64,000 nt of DNA from Sporosarcina sp. ANT_H38 (GTDB lineage: Bacteria > Bacillota > Bacilli > Bacillales_A > Planococcaceae), in assembly GCF_008369195.1 (NCBI RefSeq), contig NZ_VOBC01000001.1, positions 1,426,001 to 1,490,000 on the forward strand. Reading direction: 5' to 3'. A program made the position numbers and the translations under genes. Shown here piece by piece: positions 1 to 9,327 of this stretch (the stretch's first letter is position 1; every line of letters starts with the position of its first letter). Below the pieces are notes generated by a model. That model did not search any database, was not told where the DNA came from, and worked only from the letters and a program-made list of their open reading frames with translations.

Positions 1-196
1 TATCCGAGGTTTGATTTGAAATATTAATTCCAACCTCATTCATGGCTTTCACGGCATTCGAGTTTACACCGTGCGCTTCAATTCCAGCACTAAGAACTTG
101 CCATTCTTCTGCAAGAATTTTTTTGCCCCAGCCTTCAGCCATTTGGCTACGGCATGAATTACCCGTGCATAAGAAGTAGAGTGTTTTTTTTGACAT
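1..196 (-). CDS. arsC: arsenate reductase, thioredoxin-coupled (partial, runs off the left edge)
   Basis: Reduces arsenate to arsenite in the cytoplasm so that the neighbouring ArsB can export it. Only the first 65 codons are in the window. They show the phosphatase-like loop CTGNSCRSQ at residues 10-18, with nucleophile Cys10, then the MAEGW and SAGIEAHG segments usual for the Gram-positive, thioredoxin-dependent family. The ATG at 196 has a strong G-rich ribosome binding site (AAAGGGGGGG). The gene lies 18 bases downstream of arsB on the same strand, the standard arsR-arsB-arsC order. The later cysteines of the relay are outside the window. Confidence 0.93.
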   Translation of the reverse strand, partial: MSKKTLYFLCTGNSCRSQMAEGWGKKILAEEWQVLSAGIEAHGVNSNAVKAMNEVGINISNQTSD

Positions 197-214
197 GACT
201 ACCCCCCCTTTTTA

Positions 215-1513
215 TTATTGGATGAATGACAACCATACATATAGTCCAATTAGTGTTATCAAGAGTGTAGGAATCGTTAGAATTATACCTATTTTAAAAT
301 AGCTACCCCAAGAGATCCTCACACCTTTTTTAGACAGCACATGCAACCATAATAAAGTGGCCAAAGAGCCGATTGGTGTGATTTTGGGACCTAAATCTGA
401 TCCGATGATATTTGCATAAATCAAAGCTTCGCGAATCGACTCTGTTGTCGTCGTTTCAGATATCGCTAACGCGTTAATCATGACAGTAGGCAAATTATTC
501 ATAATGGATGATAATATCGCTGCAATAAAGCCCATCGAAATCGTCGCTACAAAGAGTCCTTGGTTGGCAGCCATCTGAATGACCTCGGCCAATACACCCG
601 TTAGACCGACATTACGCAATCCGTAGACTACAACGTACATACCAATAGAGAAGAATACGATTGCCCAAGGTGCCCCTTTAAGCACTTGCTTTGTATGAAC
701 AGCAGGACTTCTTTGTGCCATAATCATAAAGAATATCGCTGTAATTCCAGCAATAACAGAAACAGGAAGCCCTGTAAATTCACTAGAGAAATACCCAATG
801 AGTAACACGCTTAATATCACCCAAGCTATTCGAAATAGCTTTATATCTTTTATAGCATCCTTTGGTTCTTTTAAGTCTGCTACTACATAATTTTTAGGGA
901 TACTTTTACGGAAGAACAGCAACAACACTAGAATACTAGCAACTAAAGAAAATAAATTAGGTACAATCATTCGAGACGCATATTCGACAAAGCCAATACC
1001 GAAAAAATCTGCCGAAACAATATTTACTAAATTACTCACAACAAGTGGCAACGATGTTGTATCTGCAATAAAACCACTGGCAATAATGAATGGGAAAATC
1101 ATTTTTTCGTTGAAGTTCAAATTCCTAACCATCGCTAAAACAATTGGCGTTAGTATTAGGGCAGCTCCATCATTTGCGAACAAAGCAGCAACTATCGCTC
1201 CAAGAATGCTGACATAAACAAACATGCGAATACCGCTGCCTTTAGCTAATCTAGCCATATGTAGGGCGGACCACTCGAAAAATCCGATTTCATCTAATAT
1301 CAATGAGATAATTATGATGGCGATAAAAGCCAGTGTAGCATTCCATACAATTCCAGTTACATCAATAACATCCTGAACATTAACAACGCCCACTAACAAA
1401 GCGATTATGGCTCCAATACAGGCGGACCATCCAATTGATAAATTTCTAGGCTGCCAAATAACAAAAGTAAGTGTAATGATGAATATTAATGATGCCGTTA
1501 TTACTGAAGCCAA
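215..1513 (-). CDS. arsB: arsenite efflux membrane protein ArsB
   Basis: Exports arsenite (and antimonite) across the cytoplasmic membrane. The 432-residue protein is almost wholly hydrophobic, with about a dozen predicted membrane segments, and matches the length of the plasmid-type ArsB/NhaD superfamily rather than the shorter Acr3 type. Typical features are the [16 protein letters not shown] segment and the repeated-half [11 protein letters not shown] segment. The start is a TTG at 1513 preceded by GGGAGGGGAAAG. It is the middle gene of arsR-arsB-arsC, 15 bases after arsR, and is expected to be induced with it when ArsR binds As(III). Confidence 0.93.
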   Translation of the reverse strand: MASVITASLIFIITLTFVIWQPRNLSIGWSACIGAIIALLVGVVNVQDVIDVTGIVWNATLAFIAIIIISLILDEIGFFEWSALHMARLAKGSGIRMFVYVSILGAIVAALFANDGAALILTPIVLAMVRNLNFNEKMIFPFIIASGFIADTTSLPLVVSNLVNIVSADFFGIGFVEYASRMIVPNLFSLVASILVLLLFFRKSIPKNYVVADLKEPKDAIKDIKLFRIAWVILSVLLIGYFSSEFTGLPVSVIAGITAIFFMIMAQRSPAVHTKQVLKGAPWAIVFFSIGMYVVVYGLRNVGLTGVLAEVIQMAANQGLFVATISMGFIAAILSSIMNNLPTVMINALAISETTTTESIREALIYANIIGSDLGPKITPIGSLATLLWLHVLSKKGVRISWGSYFKIGIILTIPTLLITLIGLYVWLSFIQ

Positions 1514-1528
1514 TATTCTTTCCCCTCC

Positions 1529-1876
1529 CTACTCACAACAAACTCTAAGCCCTTGCGCTTCCAGTTTAGCTATGGACTCATTCTGTTCGGGAAGCTGTTC
1601 AAGAATGCTTTGAATAAACGGATAGTCTTCATGATTTTTATTAATCGAGAAGAAAATCCATTGTCCTCTTCGCTCTTCTTTCACTACCTTGATATCTCTG
1701 AGTTTACGCAAGTGCTGGCTGATAGCCGGCTGACTCATATTAAAAATCTCAACAAATTCACATACACAGCATTCATGTGACTTGAGAAGCTGCATCATAG
1801 TCAAACGCGTTGGGTCTCCGAGTAATTTTAAGAGTTGTGATGCTCGCTGAATATCAACGGTTACTGTTTCATTCAT
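1529..1876 (-). CDS. arsR: ArsR family As(III)-responsive repressor
   Basis: A 115-residue winged-helix repressor that leaves its operator when trivalent arsenic or antimony binds. The recognition-helix region has MSQPAISQHLRKL, and the metal site ECCVCE (residues 35-40) corresponds to the ELCVC motif of classical ArsR. A second cysteine pair sits at the C-terminus (VCCE). The ATG is preceded by GGGAGGG. It is first in the ars operon and likely represses itself and arsBC from the operator-like palindrome just upstream. Metal specificity is inferred from the motif and the neighbours. Confidence 0.93.
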   Translation of the reverse strand: MNETVTVDIQRASQLLKLLGDPTRLTMMQLLKSHECCVCEFVEIFNMSQPAISQHLRKLRDIKVVKEERRGQWIFFSINKNHEDYPFIQSILEQLPEQNESIAKLEAQGLRVCCE

Positions 1877-1896
1877 CTACTATCCCTCCCGAAATC

Positions 1897-1925
1897 ATCA
1901 TATAAGAATATACTTATATACGCAA
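1897..1925 (-). promoter_or_regulatory. ars operon promoter with ArsR operator-like inverted repeat
   Basis: On the minus strand a -35 box TTGCGT (1920-1925) and a -10 box TATGAT (1897-1902) are separated by exactly 17 bases. The spacer is filled by a perfect 7-bp inverted repeat ATATAAG-N6-CTTATAT (1900-1919), the shape of an ArsR/SmtB-family operator. Repressor bound there would block RNA polymerase. The placement is seen in the sequence; binding is inferred. Confidence 0.72.
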
Positions 1926-2169
1926 GCGAAATATTCTCCTGTATTTACTTAAATGGGCTGTACTATGAGAAATTTAATGAGGACAATACCAAAAAGTATT
2001 ATTCCATTTTAAAGTTCCTGCTTACTGTTTGTACTTCCTATTTTGCAAAGCATACTATACAAAGGTCAAATAATGCCCTTTTTTTCAAGTTAGCATTATT
2101 TGACGCTTTCTGAATGAACTTTACCACACCAATATCGGAGTTCTCTACACGTTAATCAAAATCCCCGTA

Positions 2170-2211
2170 ATTCTCTATTCTCTATTCTCTATTCTCTATT
2201 CTCTATTCTCT
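2170..2211. repeat. six perfect 7-bp tandem repeats (ATTCTCT)
   Basis: Six uninterrupted copies of ATTCTCT (AGAGAAT on the minus strand). Three units encode the last residues (RIENRE) and stop codon of the PaiB-like gene; the other three lie past the stop. The unit length is not a multiple of three, so copy-number change moves the frame, but a TAG occurs every 21 bases inside the array. Translation therefore ends within it as long as about four copies remain. Confidence 0.95.
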
Positions 2212-2812
2212 TTTTCATTACTTTCGCCATTTGCTGGGAACTTTGATCCTCTTCCCCATGCAGTCTATCAACAATATTAAGGTAATCCTCCTCATTACGA
2301 TTCTGACTTAATTTATAAGCAGCTTGAATTTCTTGTACTTTAATCTTAAATCCAACAATCCCTTTTAGTTCTTTTTCCAATAACTGAGGAGAAAGATTGT
2401 CCCATAGAACCGGATTCTTACGATGTTTCTCGTATTTTTGTAGCATCACTATAAGGTCTTGTTTTAACTCCTCCTCATCCAAAATGCTAGCTTTGCCATA
2501 TACATGCACAGCTTGATAATTCCAAGTTGGAACATTTTCATGCCCGTACCAAGAGGAAGAAATATAAGCATGTGGCCCCTGGAACATAACTAGTACATCA
2601 TCACAGCTTTCGAATGTTCTCCATTGTGGATTCCCATAAGCCATGTGTCCGGTAATATAATAATCATCTCCTATTTTAGATAACGCCAAAGGTAAATGAC
2701 TAGCAATTGGTTTACTTTTTCTCGTTGTAACAATAGTTCCAAATGAATTCTTTTGAACAAATTCTCTAATTTCATCTACGTCTGTGATTTTAAAATACTT
2801 AGGAATATACAT
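2189..2812 (-). CDS. PaiB-like FMN-binding split-barrel protein
   Basis: A 207-residue member of the FMN-binding PaiB family. In B. subtilis PaiB was described as a negative regulator of sporulation and protease genes, but the fold is that of a flavin-binding split barrel. Family features are the start MYIPKYF, the HLPLAL segment, GHMAYGNPQW, FQGPHAYISSSWY and VPTWNYQAVHVYG. The ATG is preceded by AAGGAG. No PaiA acetyltransferase gene is adjacent, unlike the paiAB pair of Bacillus. The C-terminal codons lie in a 7-bp tandem repeat, so the tail length may differ between strains. The biochemical role is not proven by sequence. Confidence 0.88.
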   Translation of the reverse strand: MYIPKYFKITDVDEIREFVQKNSFGTIVTTRKSKPIASHLPLALSKIGDDYYITGHMAYGNPQWRTFESCDDVLVMFQGPHAYISSSWYGHENVPTWNYQAVHVYGKASILDEEELKQDLIVMLQKYEKHRKNPVLWDNLSPQLLEKELKGIVGFKIKVQEIQAAYKLSQNRNEEDYLNIVDRLHGEEDQSSQQMAKVMKKRIENRE

Positions 2813-2879
2813 GAATAGGCTCCTTTTTGATTACTAAATTAGTAGATACCGAACTATTAATTGAATATTAAAATCATCA

Positions 2880-3101
2880 TTACGTCTTCTCTGATTCGTA
2901 ATCATCAAGTTTTACATTAATAAGTGCAAATAATTCTACTGCCATTGCTGTGTTGTCATTTTTATGACCATTGTATGTTAGCAAAAGATTGACATAACGC
3001 TTCGGTATTTAAGCGACAAATGTGGGTTCTTCCATTTTTCCAAAGCCATCATATGAAGCATGAAAAATGTCATTTAAATTATCCTCATTATGGTTAACCA
3101 T
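2880..3101 (-). pseudogene. remnant of an unrecognised gene with an internal stop
   Basis: Reading the minus strand from an ATG at 3101 gives MVNHNEDNLNDIFHASYDGF and on to EEPTFVA, then a TAA, then in the same frame IPKRYVNLLLTYNGHKNDNT and AMAVELFALINVKLDDYESE before a final stop at 2880. The protein-like composition on both sides of the stop suggests the C-terminal part of a decayed gene. I do not recognise the family. This is the main content of the gap between the PaiB-like gene and nos. Confidence 0.5.
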
Positions 3102-3211
3102 GTAGTAAAGTGTAATTTATCTCCAAATCTTATTCAACCGTTTAGTTGAATATATAACATCCACATTTTAATATTTGTCTAACTCCCGTAATTCTCCAGA
3201 AGAACAATAAT

Positions 3212-4318
3212 CTATCTACTTTCATCTGGATTTTTCTGATGAAAATAATTAGGTTTAACGATGTCATTCTTATAAGGTTTATGAAAGACATGAGTCGTTG
3301 CTGGTGAAAGTGGCGAAATAAGCCATGTCCAATTCCCTGTAATAGCTCTGCCTACTGCACACTCATTTTTCTCGAAATTTTTAAATTGTTTGGCAGCAGT
3401 ATGATGGTCGACAAGCGTAACACCGGCTTTTTGATACGAATTCAACACCGCGATATTAAGTTCTACTAGTGCTTTATCCTTCCACAGCGACCGGTTTGAA
3501 CTTGTATCTAGTCCTAGCAACTCTGCAACTTTCGGGAGTAGATTATAACGGTCTTCATCTGCCAAATTTCTCGCACCGATTTCGGTGCCCATATACCATC
3601 CGTTAAACGGAGCCGTAGGATAGTTAATCCCACCAATCTCTAACCGCATATCTGAAATAATTGGAACGGCGTACCACTTTACATCCAACTCATCAAAGAC
3701 CTCTAGTTGCGGATGAGTAATCGTCACTTCTTTTACAAGCTCTCTTGGTATTTCAAAAAACTTGGGTGATTCATCTTTCAATTGAATGACAAGCGGTAGT
3801 ATATCATACGAGGTTCTCTCCCCTTTCCAACCTAATTTCCCGCACATTTTCGTAAACTCAATTGATGTGGAGTCACCTATAATCTGGTCACCCTCTTCAT
3901 ATCCTGCATAGCGTATAAGCTGATGGTTCCATATCCGTACCGGATCATCCCCGCCTTGTCTTGGGGAGAATATAGTAATCGTTGAACGGATTTTTCCATC
4001 GTTTGTCGCAAAGTCAATATGGTTCAATAATGCGTTACTTACATCTTCAGCCGTTTCCATTGCCCTTTCGTCAAATACTTGAAGCCTGTCCCAAAATAAA
4101 CGTCCAATACAACGATTATTATTACGCCAAGCCATTCTAGCCCCGTGTTCAAGCTCTAGAAAAGTATGTCTGTACGTTCCAGTTTCAATTATTTCTCTTC
4201 GAACTTCCTCTACTCGCTTAAATTGTTGCTCTACTGGAATCCCTAGTTCTGTATAACATTTATGTATGAATTGCTCAGCTTCAAAAAGCAATTTACTTTT
4301 TTCTGTTTGGTTAGTCAA
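3212..4318 (-). CDS. nos: bacterial nitric oxide synthase oxygenase
   Basis: Oxidises L-arginine to citrulline and nitric oxide using haem and a tetrahydrobiopterin-type cofactor; electrons come from general flavodoxin or flavoprotein reductases because no reductase domain is attached. The 368-residue length is that of stand-alone Bacillales enzymes. The haem ligand Cys70 lies in [12 protein letters not shown] and the arginine-binding Glu246 in [12 protein letters not shown]; the [20 protein letters not shown] segment is also typical. The start is a TTG (4318) behind GGAGATGATGGATT; the overlapping ATG is out of frame and stops at once. It appears to be a single-gene unit. Confidence 0.95.
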   Translation of the reverse strand: MTNQTEKSKLLFEAEQFIHKCYTELGIPVEQQFKRVEEVRREIIETGTYRHTFLELEHGARMAWRNNNRCIGRLFWDRLQVFDERAMETAEDVSNALLNHIDFATNDGKIRSTITIFSPRQGGDDPVRIWNHQLIRYAGYEEGDQIIGDSTSIEFTKMCGKLGWKGERTSYDILPLVIQLKDESPKFFEIPRELVKEVTITHPQLEVFDELDVKWYAVPIISDMRLEIGGINYPTAPFNGWYMGTEIGARNLADEDRYNLLPKVAELLGLDTSSNRSLWKDKALVELNIAVLNSYQKAGVTLVDHHTAAKQFKNFEKNECAVGRAITGNWTWLISPLSPATTHVFHKPYKNDIVKPNYFHQKNPDESR

Positions 4319-4577
4319 AATCCATCATCTCCAATAGTGCCAGTATATCATTCAACCAAAGCCTGTTTCCGATTCAATTTAACCAGCTTTCCGAACTTTG
4401 AATTTCAAAAAATATAACAGGTCAAGCATTAGATAAAACCGAAATTAAATAGACATTTTCTGTTGGCACTACAAATTGATACAGTACCAAACGGATTGCG
4501 AATGAGCATTTCAACAAATCCCCACTAAAACAATCATTATTCGTATGAGCTTTTATTCTAATTCATTATCTTCCCAC

Positions 4578-4612
4578 AAAAAAACGCAAACCAATTGTGA
4601 AATTAGTTTGCG
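4578..4612 (-). terminator. rho-independent terminator
   Basis: On the minus strand the stem CGCAAAC / GTTTGCG, extended by AATT pairs around a four-base loop, is followed by seven T. It ends the small basic protein gene that stops at 4621. It also occupies part of the 302-bp gap before nos, in which I see nothing else. Confidence 0.85.
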
Positions 4613-4620
4613 CTGTTTCA

Positions 4621-4824
4621 TTATGAGCCCATTTTTCTGCGGGCACTGCTTACTTTTTTTGCTTGTTGGCTTCGCATTTTTTTAGCAGCCTGTGCTGGAT
4701 TACCTTTTGCATTGTTATCAGCTGATTGGTTTTTCTTTGCTTCTAGCTGTTTTTGAATCGCTTCTTTTAAGCTAATCTTTTTCTTTGGTGCTTCTTGTTC
4801 ATTTGTTCCATTATTTTCAGTCAT
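4621..4824 (-). CDS. small lysine/glutamine-rich hypothetical protein
   Basis: A 67-residue, strongly basic, low-complexity protein (KKKISLKEAIQKQLEAKKNQ, and a C-terminus ending ARRKMGS). It has no membrane segment or signal peptide and is probably helical or disordered. An excellent ribosome binding site (AAAGGAGGATTTCAT) and a dedicated terminator support it as a real gene. I do not recognise a function; the composition would suit nucleic-acid or ribosome association, but that is a guess. Confidence 0.7.
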   Translation of the reverse strand: MTENNGTNEQEAPKKKISLKEAIQKQLEAKKNQSADNNAKGNPAQAAKKMRSQQAKKVSSARRKMGS

Positions 4825-4945
4825 ATGAAATCCTCCTTTATATCGAATAATGATTGCTATTGCTTCTCTTTAGTATAACCGAAACTCGACTACTACTGGG
4901 GATTTTCTATAATTAATTTAAAAAACATTTAGTCTGTCTAGATTA

Positions 4946-5101
4946 TCAATCCATATGCCTAAAAGTCCTGCTATTCGAGTAAGATCTTCCCCAAACTATA
5001 AAGCATTTAATTGGATCGATATCAAATACGCGCCGGCGTAATCTGATTGACTTATCCCTTAGTTCATCAGGGGTTTGGAAGCCCACTGAATTGTCTACAT
5101 T
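4946..5101 (-). pseudogene. C-terminal gene fragment, unidentified
   Basis: The minus strand reads DNSVGFQTPDELRDKSIRLR, RRVFDIDPIKCFIVWGRSYS and ends FRHMD before a TGA at 4946. The composition is protein-like, but there is no start codon or ribosome binding site and upstream frames are closed. It is probably the tail of a deleted gene. The rest of the 4825-5194 gap shows nothing I can name. Confidence 0.35.
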
Positions 5102-5194
5102 CTAATCAATCAACTCTTTTAAAAGCGGGAGACTTCTATAGCTATCACTTCGCTTCCAGTATAAAAAAATCACAAGTGAAGTTAAACGAATAAA

Positions 5195-5803
5195 TTATGA
5201 CCTATAGAACGGTATCAGTCCTTTTTTATATAAGAACGCAAATACATTTAAGAGTGGAGCTGGCATCTTCTTCGCAAAGTACCACCTCGTGTAAACTTGG
5301 TGATAAGCCATTTTCAGGTTATCCCATTGCTTGCAGTCTTTCGTTTGTCTGAAACGTGCGACATCAATGATAATAATCTCATCATTTGAAGTGATAAAAA
5401 TGTTGCGCAAGTGAATATCAGAAGGATTTAATGCCAGATTTGAAGCTAATGATAACGCATAATCTATCTCATTTAAATGAGCTGCCGTAATAAGCTTTCC
5501 TTGAGTCAAACATTCAAAAAGAGTTTGACCATCAATAAAATCCATAACAATATAATTCGATCCTGAATCATAAATAGCTGGGTAATAAGTAATATCCTGA
5601 AGAATATTATAAATAGCTGCTTCTTCTTTCGCGATGTGGATGAAATCAGGGAAAAATACTTTGATCGCTTTAGTAGTTGTCTTAACTCTAAAAACAAACG
5701 CACTTCTCCCTGTTCCAACAAGTATTAAAGAGTCATCATAGCCAATAAGTCGATTTTTCTTTCCAATGATAACTGTTTTCGCGAGTTCTTGAAAAGTGTT
5801 CAA
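5195..5803 (-). CDS. protein kinase-like protein (YrzF-like)
   Basis: A 202-residue protein with a minimal kinase fold. It has a glycine-loop segment VGTGRSAFVFRV (about residues 29-40), an ATP-site lysine in KAIKVFF, a catalytic-loop-like segment PSDIHLRNIFI and a metal-binding aspartate in IIIIDVARF. This resembles small bacterial RIO/Kdo-type or YrzF-like putative serine/threonine kinases. The HRD-like loop is unorthodox, so the phosphate acceptor cannot be predicted. It stands alone, with the ATG at 5803 preceded by a GAGGTTAC site. Catalytic activity is inference. Confidence 0.72.
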   Translation of the reverse strand: MNTFQELAKTVIIGKKNRLIGYDDSLILVGTGRSAFVFRVKTTTKAIKVFFPDFIHIAKEEAAIYNILQDITYYPAIYDSGSNYIVMDFIDGQTLFECLTQGKLITAAHLNEIDYALSLASNLALNPSDIHLRNIFITSNDEIIIIDVARFRQTKDCKQWDNLKMAYHQVYTRWYFAKKMPAPLLNVFAFLYKKGLIPFYRS

Positions 5804-6298
5804 AAGTAACCTCCATAATTAATTAGAAATAAAAAAGAGGTGCTATAACCCAAATGTGGTCAAAACGGCTCTAAATAGTAAAAAACGTCACCGAGTAATT
5901 GGAAAACTCTTGCTAACATTATTCGTTGGCACTAAATTGAACTACTCCAGCTTTCAATTCATTTAGAGCTGGTCGTACCTAAGGTTAGTAGAATTATCGC
6001 TACTTTTCCAGGATTTACACTTACGTTTATGGCTTAATTTTATCGAGTTCTGGATTTAGGACAATCCGATTTACGTAATGCGAGATGGTTAAAGTCCTTG
6101 TTACGGTAGCAACAACTTGTTTACGATAACATCTCATTTTGTATGTTAAGTATAAGTGCTACAGACTTAGTGGTCAATAATCGTTGATTTTCAACTGTCC
6201 CCAGACCATTCTCTCTCTCCTAAGCAACTTTGCTGTACATGGTAATTTCCATATTGTAAGGTTATTGTTGGAATATAGTAAGATGAGGAAGTGAACTC
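5804..6298. other. intergenic, no gene seen
   Basis: About 495 bases between the kinase-like gene and a DUF3817 gene on opposite strands. All frames are short and closed and no convincing repeat or RNA is visible. It holds the divergent promoters by position only. Confidence 0.6.
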
Positions 6299-6595
6299 AT
6301 GTTAAAAAATACTTTAGGACGTTTTCGTTTCATCGGTATATTGGAAGGCAGTTCTCTACTAATGCTATTGTTTATCGCGATGCCTTTAAAGTATTGGTTC
6401 GGTATGCCGAATGCAGTAACAATCGTAGGAACACTTCATGGCTATATATTTCTTGTTTATATCGTAGCTATTGTATATACGATGATAGCGGTGAAATGGC
6501 CGTTCAGATTTACAATTGGCGCCCTACTTTCAGCGTTCATCCCCTTTGGTAATTTCATTTTGGACAGGCGACTCAAGAACTTGAAAACGAACTAA
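6299..6595 (+). CDS. DUF3817 small integral membrane protein (YdzA-like)
   Basis: A 98-residue membrane protein with three hydrophobic segments. It carries the N-terminal LGRFRFIGILEGSSLL motif and the GTLHGYIFLVYIVAI segment typical of DUF3817. The function of the family is unknown. The ATG is preceded by GAGGAAG. It is monocistronic and followed by a strong terminator. Confidence 0.85.
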   Translation: MLKNTLGRFRFIGILEGSSLLMLLFIAMPLKYWFGMPNAVTIVGTLHGYIFLVYIVAIVYTMIAVKWPFRFTIGALLSAFIPFGNFILDRRLKNLKTN

Positions 6596-6622
6596 AAAAA
6601 CTACAAAATAATAAGTTCTGTC

Positions 6623-6665
6623 AAAAAAAGCGAAGCCCTTAAATTAAGGAGACTTCGCTTTTTTT
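6623..6665 (+). terminator. bidirectional rho-independent terminator
   Basis: A perfect stem of A-run plus GCGAAG pairs with CTTCGC plus T-run around a loop of about 17 bases, shortly after the DUF3817 stop. Confidence 0.88.
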
Positions 6666-6964
6666 GAAACCGCTCCATTTTCGATAATGTTAAATACATT
6701 AAATACCATTATCTAAATCTTGAACTTAGAATAGATGAATTTGTATATGGCTAGAGTTAATGATTCCATTCAATTACGAAAAGGCGCTTATGAGATGGCT
6801 TCAGCTACCCCCATAAGGCGACTTCGCTTAATTTCCAGATATATTCATAACTTCAATATACATAGAGAGATAAAAATAAATTTCTTGTTAATGGTAACTT
6901 TTTGCTTTATTATAGAAAAATGTTGTGGAGGAATCCATAATTAACGATACTTAAGGAGAGTGGC
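6666..6964 (+). promoter_or_regulatory. leader region of glnA
   Basis: About 300 bases upstream of glnA. A stretch at 6688-6704 (TGTTAAATACATTAAAT) is a weak match to the GlnR/TnrA box TGTNAN7TNACA: the left half fits, the right half does not. A 69-codon open frame here has no ribosome binding site and looks spurious. Nitrogen control is plausible from the family but is not shown. Confidence 0.3.
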
Positions 6965-8302
6965 ATGATGAGGAATTATACAAAAGAGGATATTCGCAAA
7001 TTTGTAGCAGAAGAACATGTGAATTTCGTTCGACTTCAGTTCACCGATATTTTAGGAATGATCAAGAACGTGGAAATTCCCATCAGTCAGCTCGAAAAAG
7101 CACTTGACAATAAGATGATGTTCGACGGATCTTCAATCGAAGGATTTGTACGTATTGAGGAATCCGATATGTACCTTATACCGGATCTTAACACTTGGAT
7201 GGTATTCCCGTGGCCCTCAGGTAAAGGAAGGGTTGCACGGTTCATCTGTGATGTTTCACTTGCTAATGGTTTGCCATTTACAGGCGATCCCCGCGGCAAT
7301 TTAAAACGTGTATTGAAAGAAATGAATGAGCTCGGGTTCACTGATTTTAATCTTGGACCAGAACCAGAATTTTTCTTATTTAAACTTGATGAAAATATGC
7401 AACCGACAATGGAATTGAACGACAATGGCGGCTATTTCGACCTTGCCCCAATGGACCTAGGAGAAAACTGTCGACGTGATATCGTCTTGGAACTAGAAGA
7501 AATGGGCTTCGAGGTTGAAGCATCTCACCACGAGTGCGCACCAGGACAGCACGAAATCGACTTTAAATATGCGGATGTACTGACCGCTTGTGACAATATT
7601 CAAACCTTCAAACTTGTCGTTAAAACAATTGCACGCAAACACGGTTTGCACGCAACATTCATGCCAAAACCCCTTTTCGGCGTCAGCGGATCAGGTATGC
7701 ATTGTAACGTTTCCCTATTCAAAGACGGTGAAAATGCTTTCGTCGACGAGCAAGGCGAATTGAAGTTAAGTAAAACAGCCTATCAGTTCATGGCTGGTGT
7801 CCTCGAACATGTACGAGGTTTTACAGCAGTGACAAATCCAACCGTCAATTCATACAAACGGCTCGTTCCGGGTTACGAAGCACCCTGCTACGTAGCGTGG
7901 TCCGCGCAAAACCGTAGCCCTCTCATACGGATTCCAGCATCTCGGGGCATCAGTACACGGATTGAAGTCCGTTCTGTTGATTCGGCAGCAAATCCCTATC
8001 TTGCGTTAGCTGCTATACTAAAAGCAGGCTTAGACGGTATTAAGCGCGAACTCGAGCCACCAAATCCCGTCGAGCGCAACATATACGAAATGGAACAGTC
8101 CGAACTAAAAGAGTTGGGTATTGACACGTTACCGACTGACCTCGACCACGCTCTCATAGCGCTCTCTGAAGATACAATTATCCAGGACGCTCTAGGCGAG
8201 CATATCTTCGCAAATTTCATGGAAGCGAAAAAGCGAGAATGGGAAAGTTTCCGAACTAATGTACACCCTTGGGAAATTGAACGCTATATGAAGATGTACT
8301 AA
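6965..8302 (+). CDS. glnA: glutamine synthetase, type I
   Basis: Makes glutamine from glutamate, ammonia and ATP. The 445-residue protein has the beta-grasp start ([22 protein letters not shown]), the [10 protein letters not shown] segment, the metal ligands of GPEPEFFLF, and GSGMHCNVS in the active site, all as in Bacillales GlnA. The ATG follows AAGGAGAGTGGC. In B. subtilis glnA follows the repressor gene glnR; here there is no glnR beside it, so this may be a second copy or a relocated gene. A long hairpin follows the stop. Confidence 0.95.
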   Translation: MMRNYTKEDIRKFVAEEHVNFVRLQFTDILGMIKNVEIPISQLEKALDNKMMFDGSSIEGFVRIEESDMYLIPDLNTWMVFPWPSGKGRVARFICDVSLANGLPFTGDPRGNLKRVLKEMNELGFTDFNLGPEPEFFLFKLDENMQPTMELNDNGGYFDLAPMDLGENCRRDIVLELEEMGFEVEASHHECAPGQHEIDFKYADVLTACDNIQTFKLVVKTIARKHGLHATFMPKPLFGVSGSGMHCNVSLFKDGENAFVDEQGELKLSKTAYQFMAGVLEHVRGFTAVTNPTVNSYKRLVPGYEAPCYVAWSAQNRSPLIRIPASRGISTRIEVRSVDSAANPYLALAAILKAGLDGIKRELEPPNPVERNIYEMEQSELKELGIDTLPTDLDHALIALSEDTIIQDALGEHIFANFMEAKKREWESFRTNVHPWEIERYMKMY

Positions 8303-8309
8303 AAATGAC

Positions 8310-8349
8310 AAAGAGCTAGGTTCCGAGATATCTCAGAACCTAGCTCTTT
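8310..8349 (+). terminator. glnA terminator hairpin
   Basis: A perfect 14-bp stem AAAGAGCTAGGTTC / GAACCTAGCTCTTT, continued inward by the self-complementary GAGATATCTC, directly after glnA. The T tail is short, so termination may be modest. Confidence 0.8.
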
Positions 8350-8457
8350 ACTATTTTTCAACTTCAAAAACATACACTGTAGTTCAAGAATTTCATGATC
8401 AAAAATTGAAAAATCGTCCCAAACGAATACAGTTGGATACATTGCGATAAGCTTTCA

Positions 8458-8904
8458 TCATTGTTTTTTAAATAAACCCTTACCATCCGGTCTTTCGCGC
8501 GGTGTGATATTCATAATGAAATACCCAATGATCAAAATCAGGATGACAAGTGAATAGAACAATGTATTTACCGGATTACCATGATCAACAATAATCAATC
8601 TGACCATCGCTGTAATACCGATATAAAGAAAATATCTTAACGGGAAATGATAATCTTCTTTGAAATACTTTATAATCATCGCGATAAACTCGAAATATAA
8701 AAAATAAATGAGGATATTCGCCAAGTAAAGTTGATAGTCGTGGCTTTCATTAATAATTAATGTATGACCAAAAACAAATAACTCCTTCATCAATAAATAG
8801 GATAAAATAACCGCTAGAAAAACGAGGGAAATATTCAGGATGATTTGCAGTGTTTTAGGGATAATCTTCAAGAAAAAAGCGTCCCCTTTTTTGTATTTCG
8901 ACAT
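8458..8904 (-). CDS. psiE: PsiE family phosphate-starvation-inducible membrane protein
   Basis: A roughly 148-residue protein with four membrane helices. The conserved core FEFIAMIIKYFKEDYHFPLR, followed by YFLYIGITAMVRLIIVDH, is characteristic of PsiE. The biochemical role of the family is unknown; the E. coli gene responds to phosphate starvation. I place the start at the ATG at 8904, nine bases after GGAGG, rather than at the ATG touching the ribosome binding site at 8913. It is convergent with glnA. Confidence 0.88.
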   Translation of the reverse strand: MSKYKKGDAFFLKIIPKTLQIILNISLVFLAVILSYLLMKELFVFGHTLIINESHDYQLYLANILIYFLYFEFIAMIIKYFKEDYHFPLRYFLYIGITAMVRLIIVDHGNPVNTLFYSLVILILIIGYFIMNITPRERPDGKGLFKKQ

Positions 8905-8913
8905 AAATATCAT

Positions 8914-9294
8914 CCTCCAGTACTACAATTCCTATTCTAAATAGGTTGGCATCATTGACAAGTAAACTATACGTTTCTTAAGCCTACTTTTCCCCTTTTA
9001 CAATTCCCTCTTAATTTATGGCTGTGCTAGAACTTATTAGCCGCATATGGACATAAACCACATATCTTTTTGAATTGAATGGTTTGTCTTTCACTCACAT
9101 ATTATAGCAAAATATAATAAAATAATAAATTGTAATGTACCATTCGTTCAAACCTATTATTAGTTATTTGAGCCTAGCATCTACGATTTAACGAATGCAG
9201 AAGACTTCCTGTATTTTGTTGAACTAGATTGGATAAATGAAACAGCCATTTGCCCCTATTTGATAGGACAATCCACTTTTAATAATAAGATGTT
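8914..9294. other. intergenic, no gene seen
   Basis: Divergent spacer between psiE and guaC. It is AT-rich with only short frames. The right end runs into the guaC promoter. Confidence 0.5.
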
Positions 9295-9323
9295 TTGACA
9301 TCTCATCTGAAATAATGTAAATT
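9295..9323 (+). promoter_or_regulatory. guaC promoter (sigma-A type)
   Basis: A perfect -35 TTGACA (9295-9300), a 17-base spacer and a -10 TAAATT (9318-9323) put the transcript start near 9330, about 55 bases before the guaC ATG. Confidence 0.6.
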
Positions 9324-9327
9324 AATA

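Noticed and set aside
5920..5950. TTGGCAC resembling a -24 element
   Set aside because: No GC doublet 10 bases downstream and no gene in the right place.
6735..6944. 69-codon plus-strand frame before glnA
   Set aside because: No ribosome binding site, unlikely composition and position in the glnA leader.
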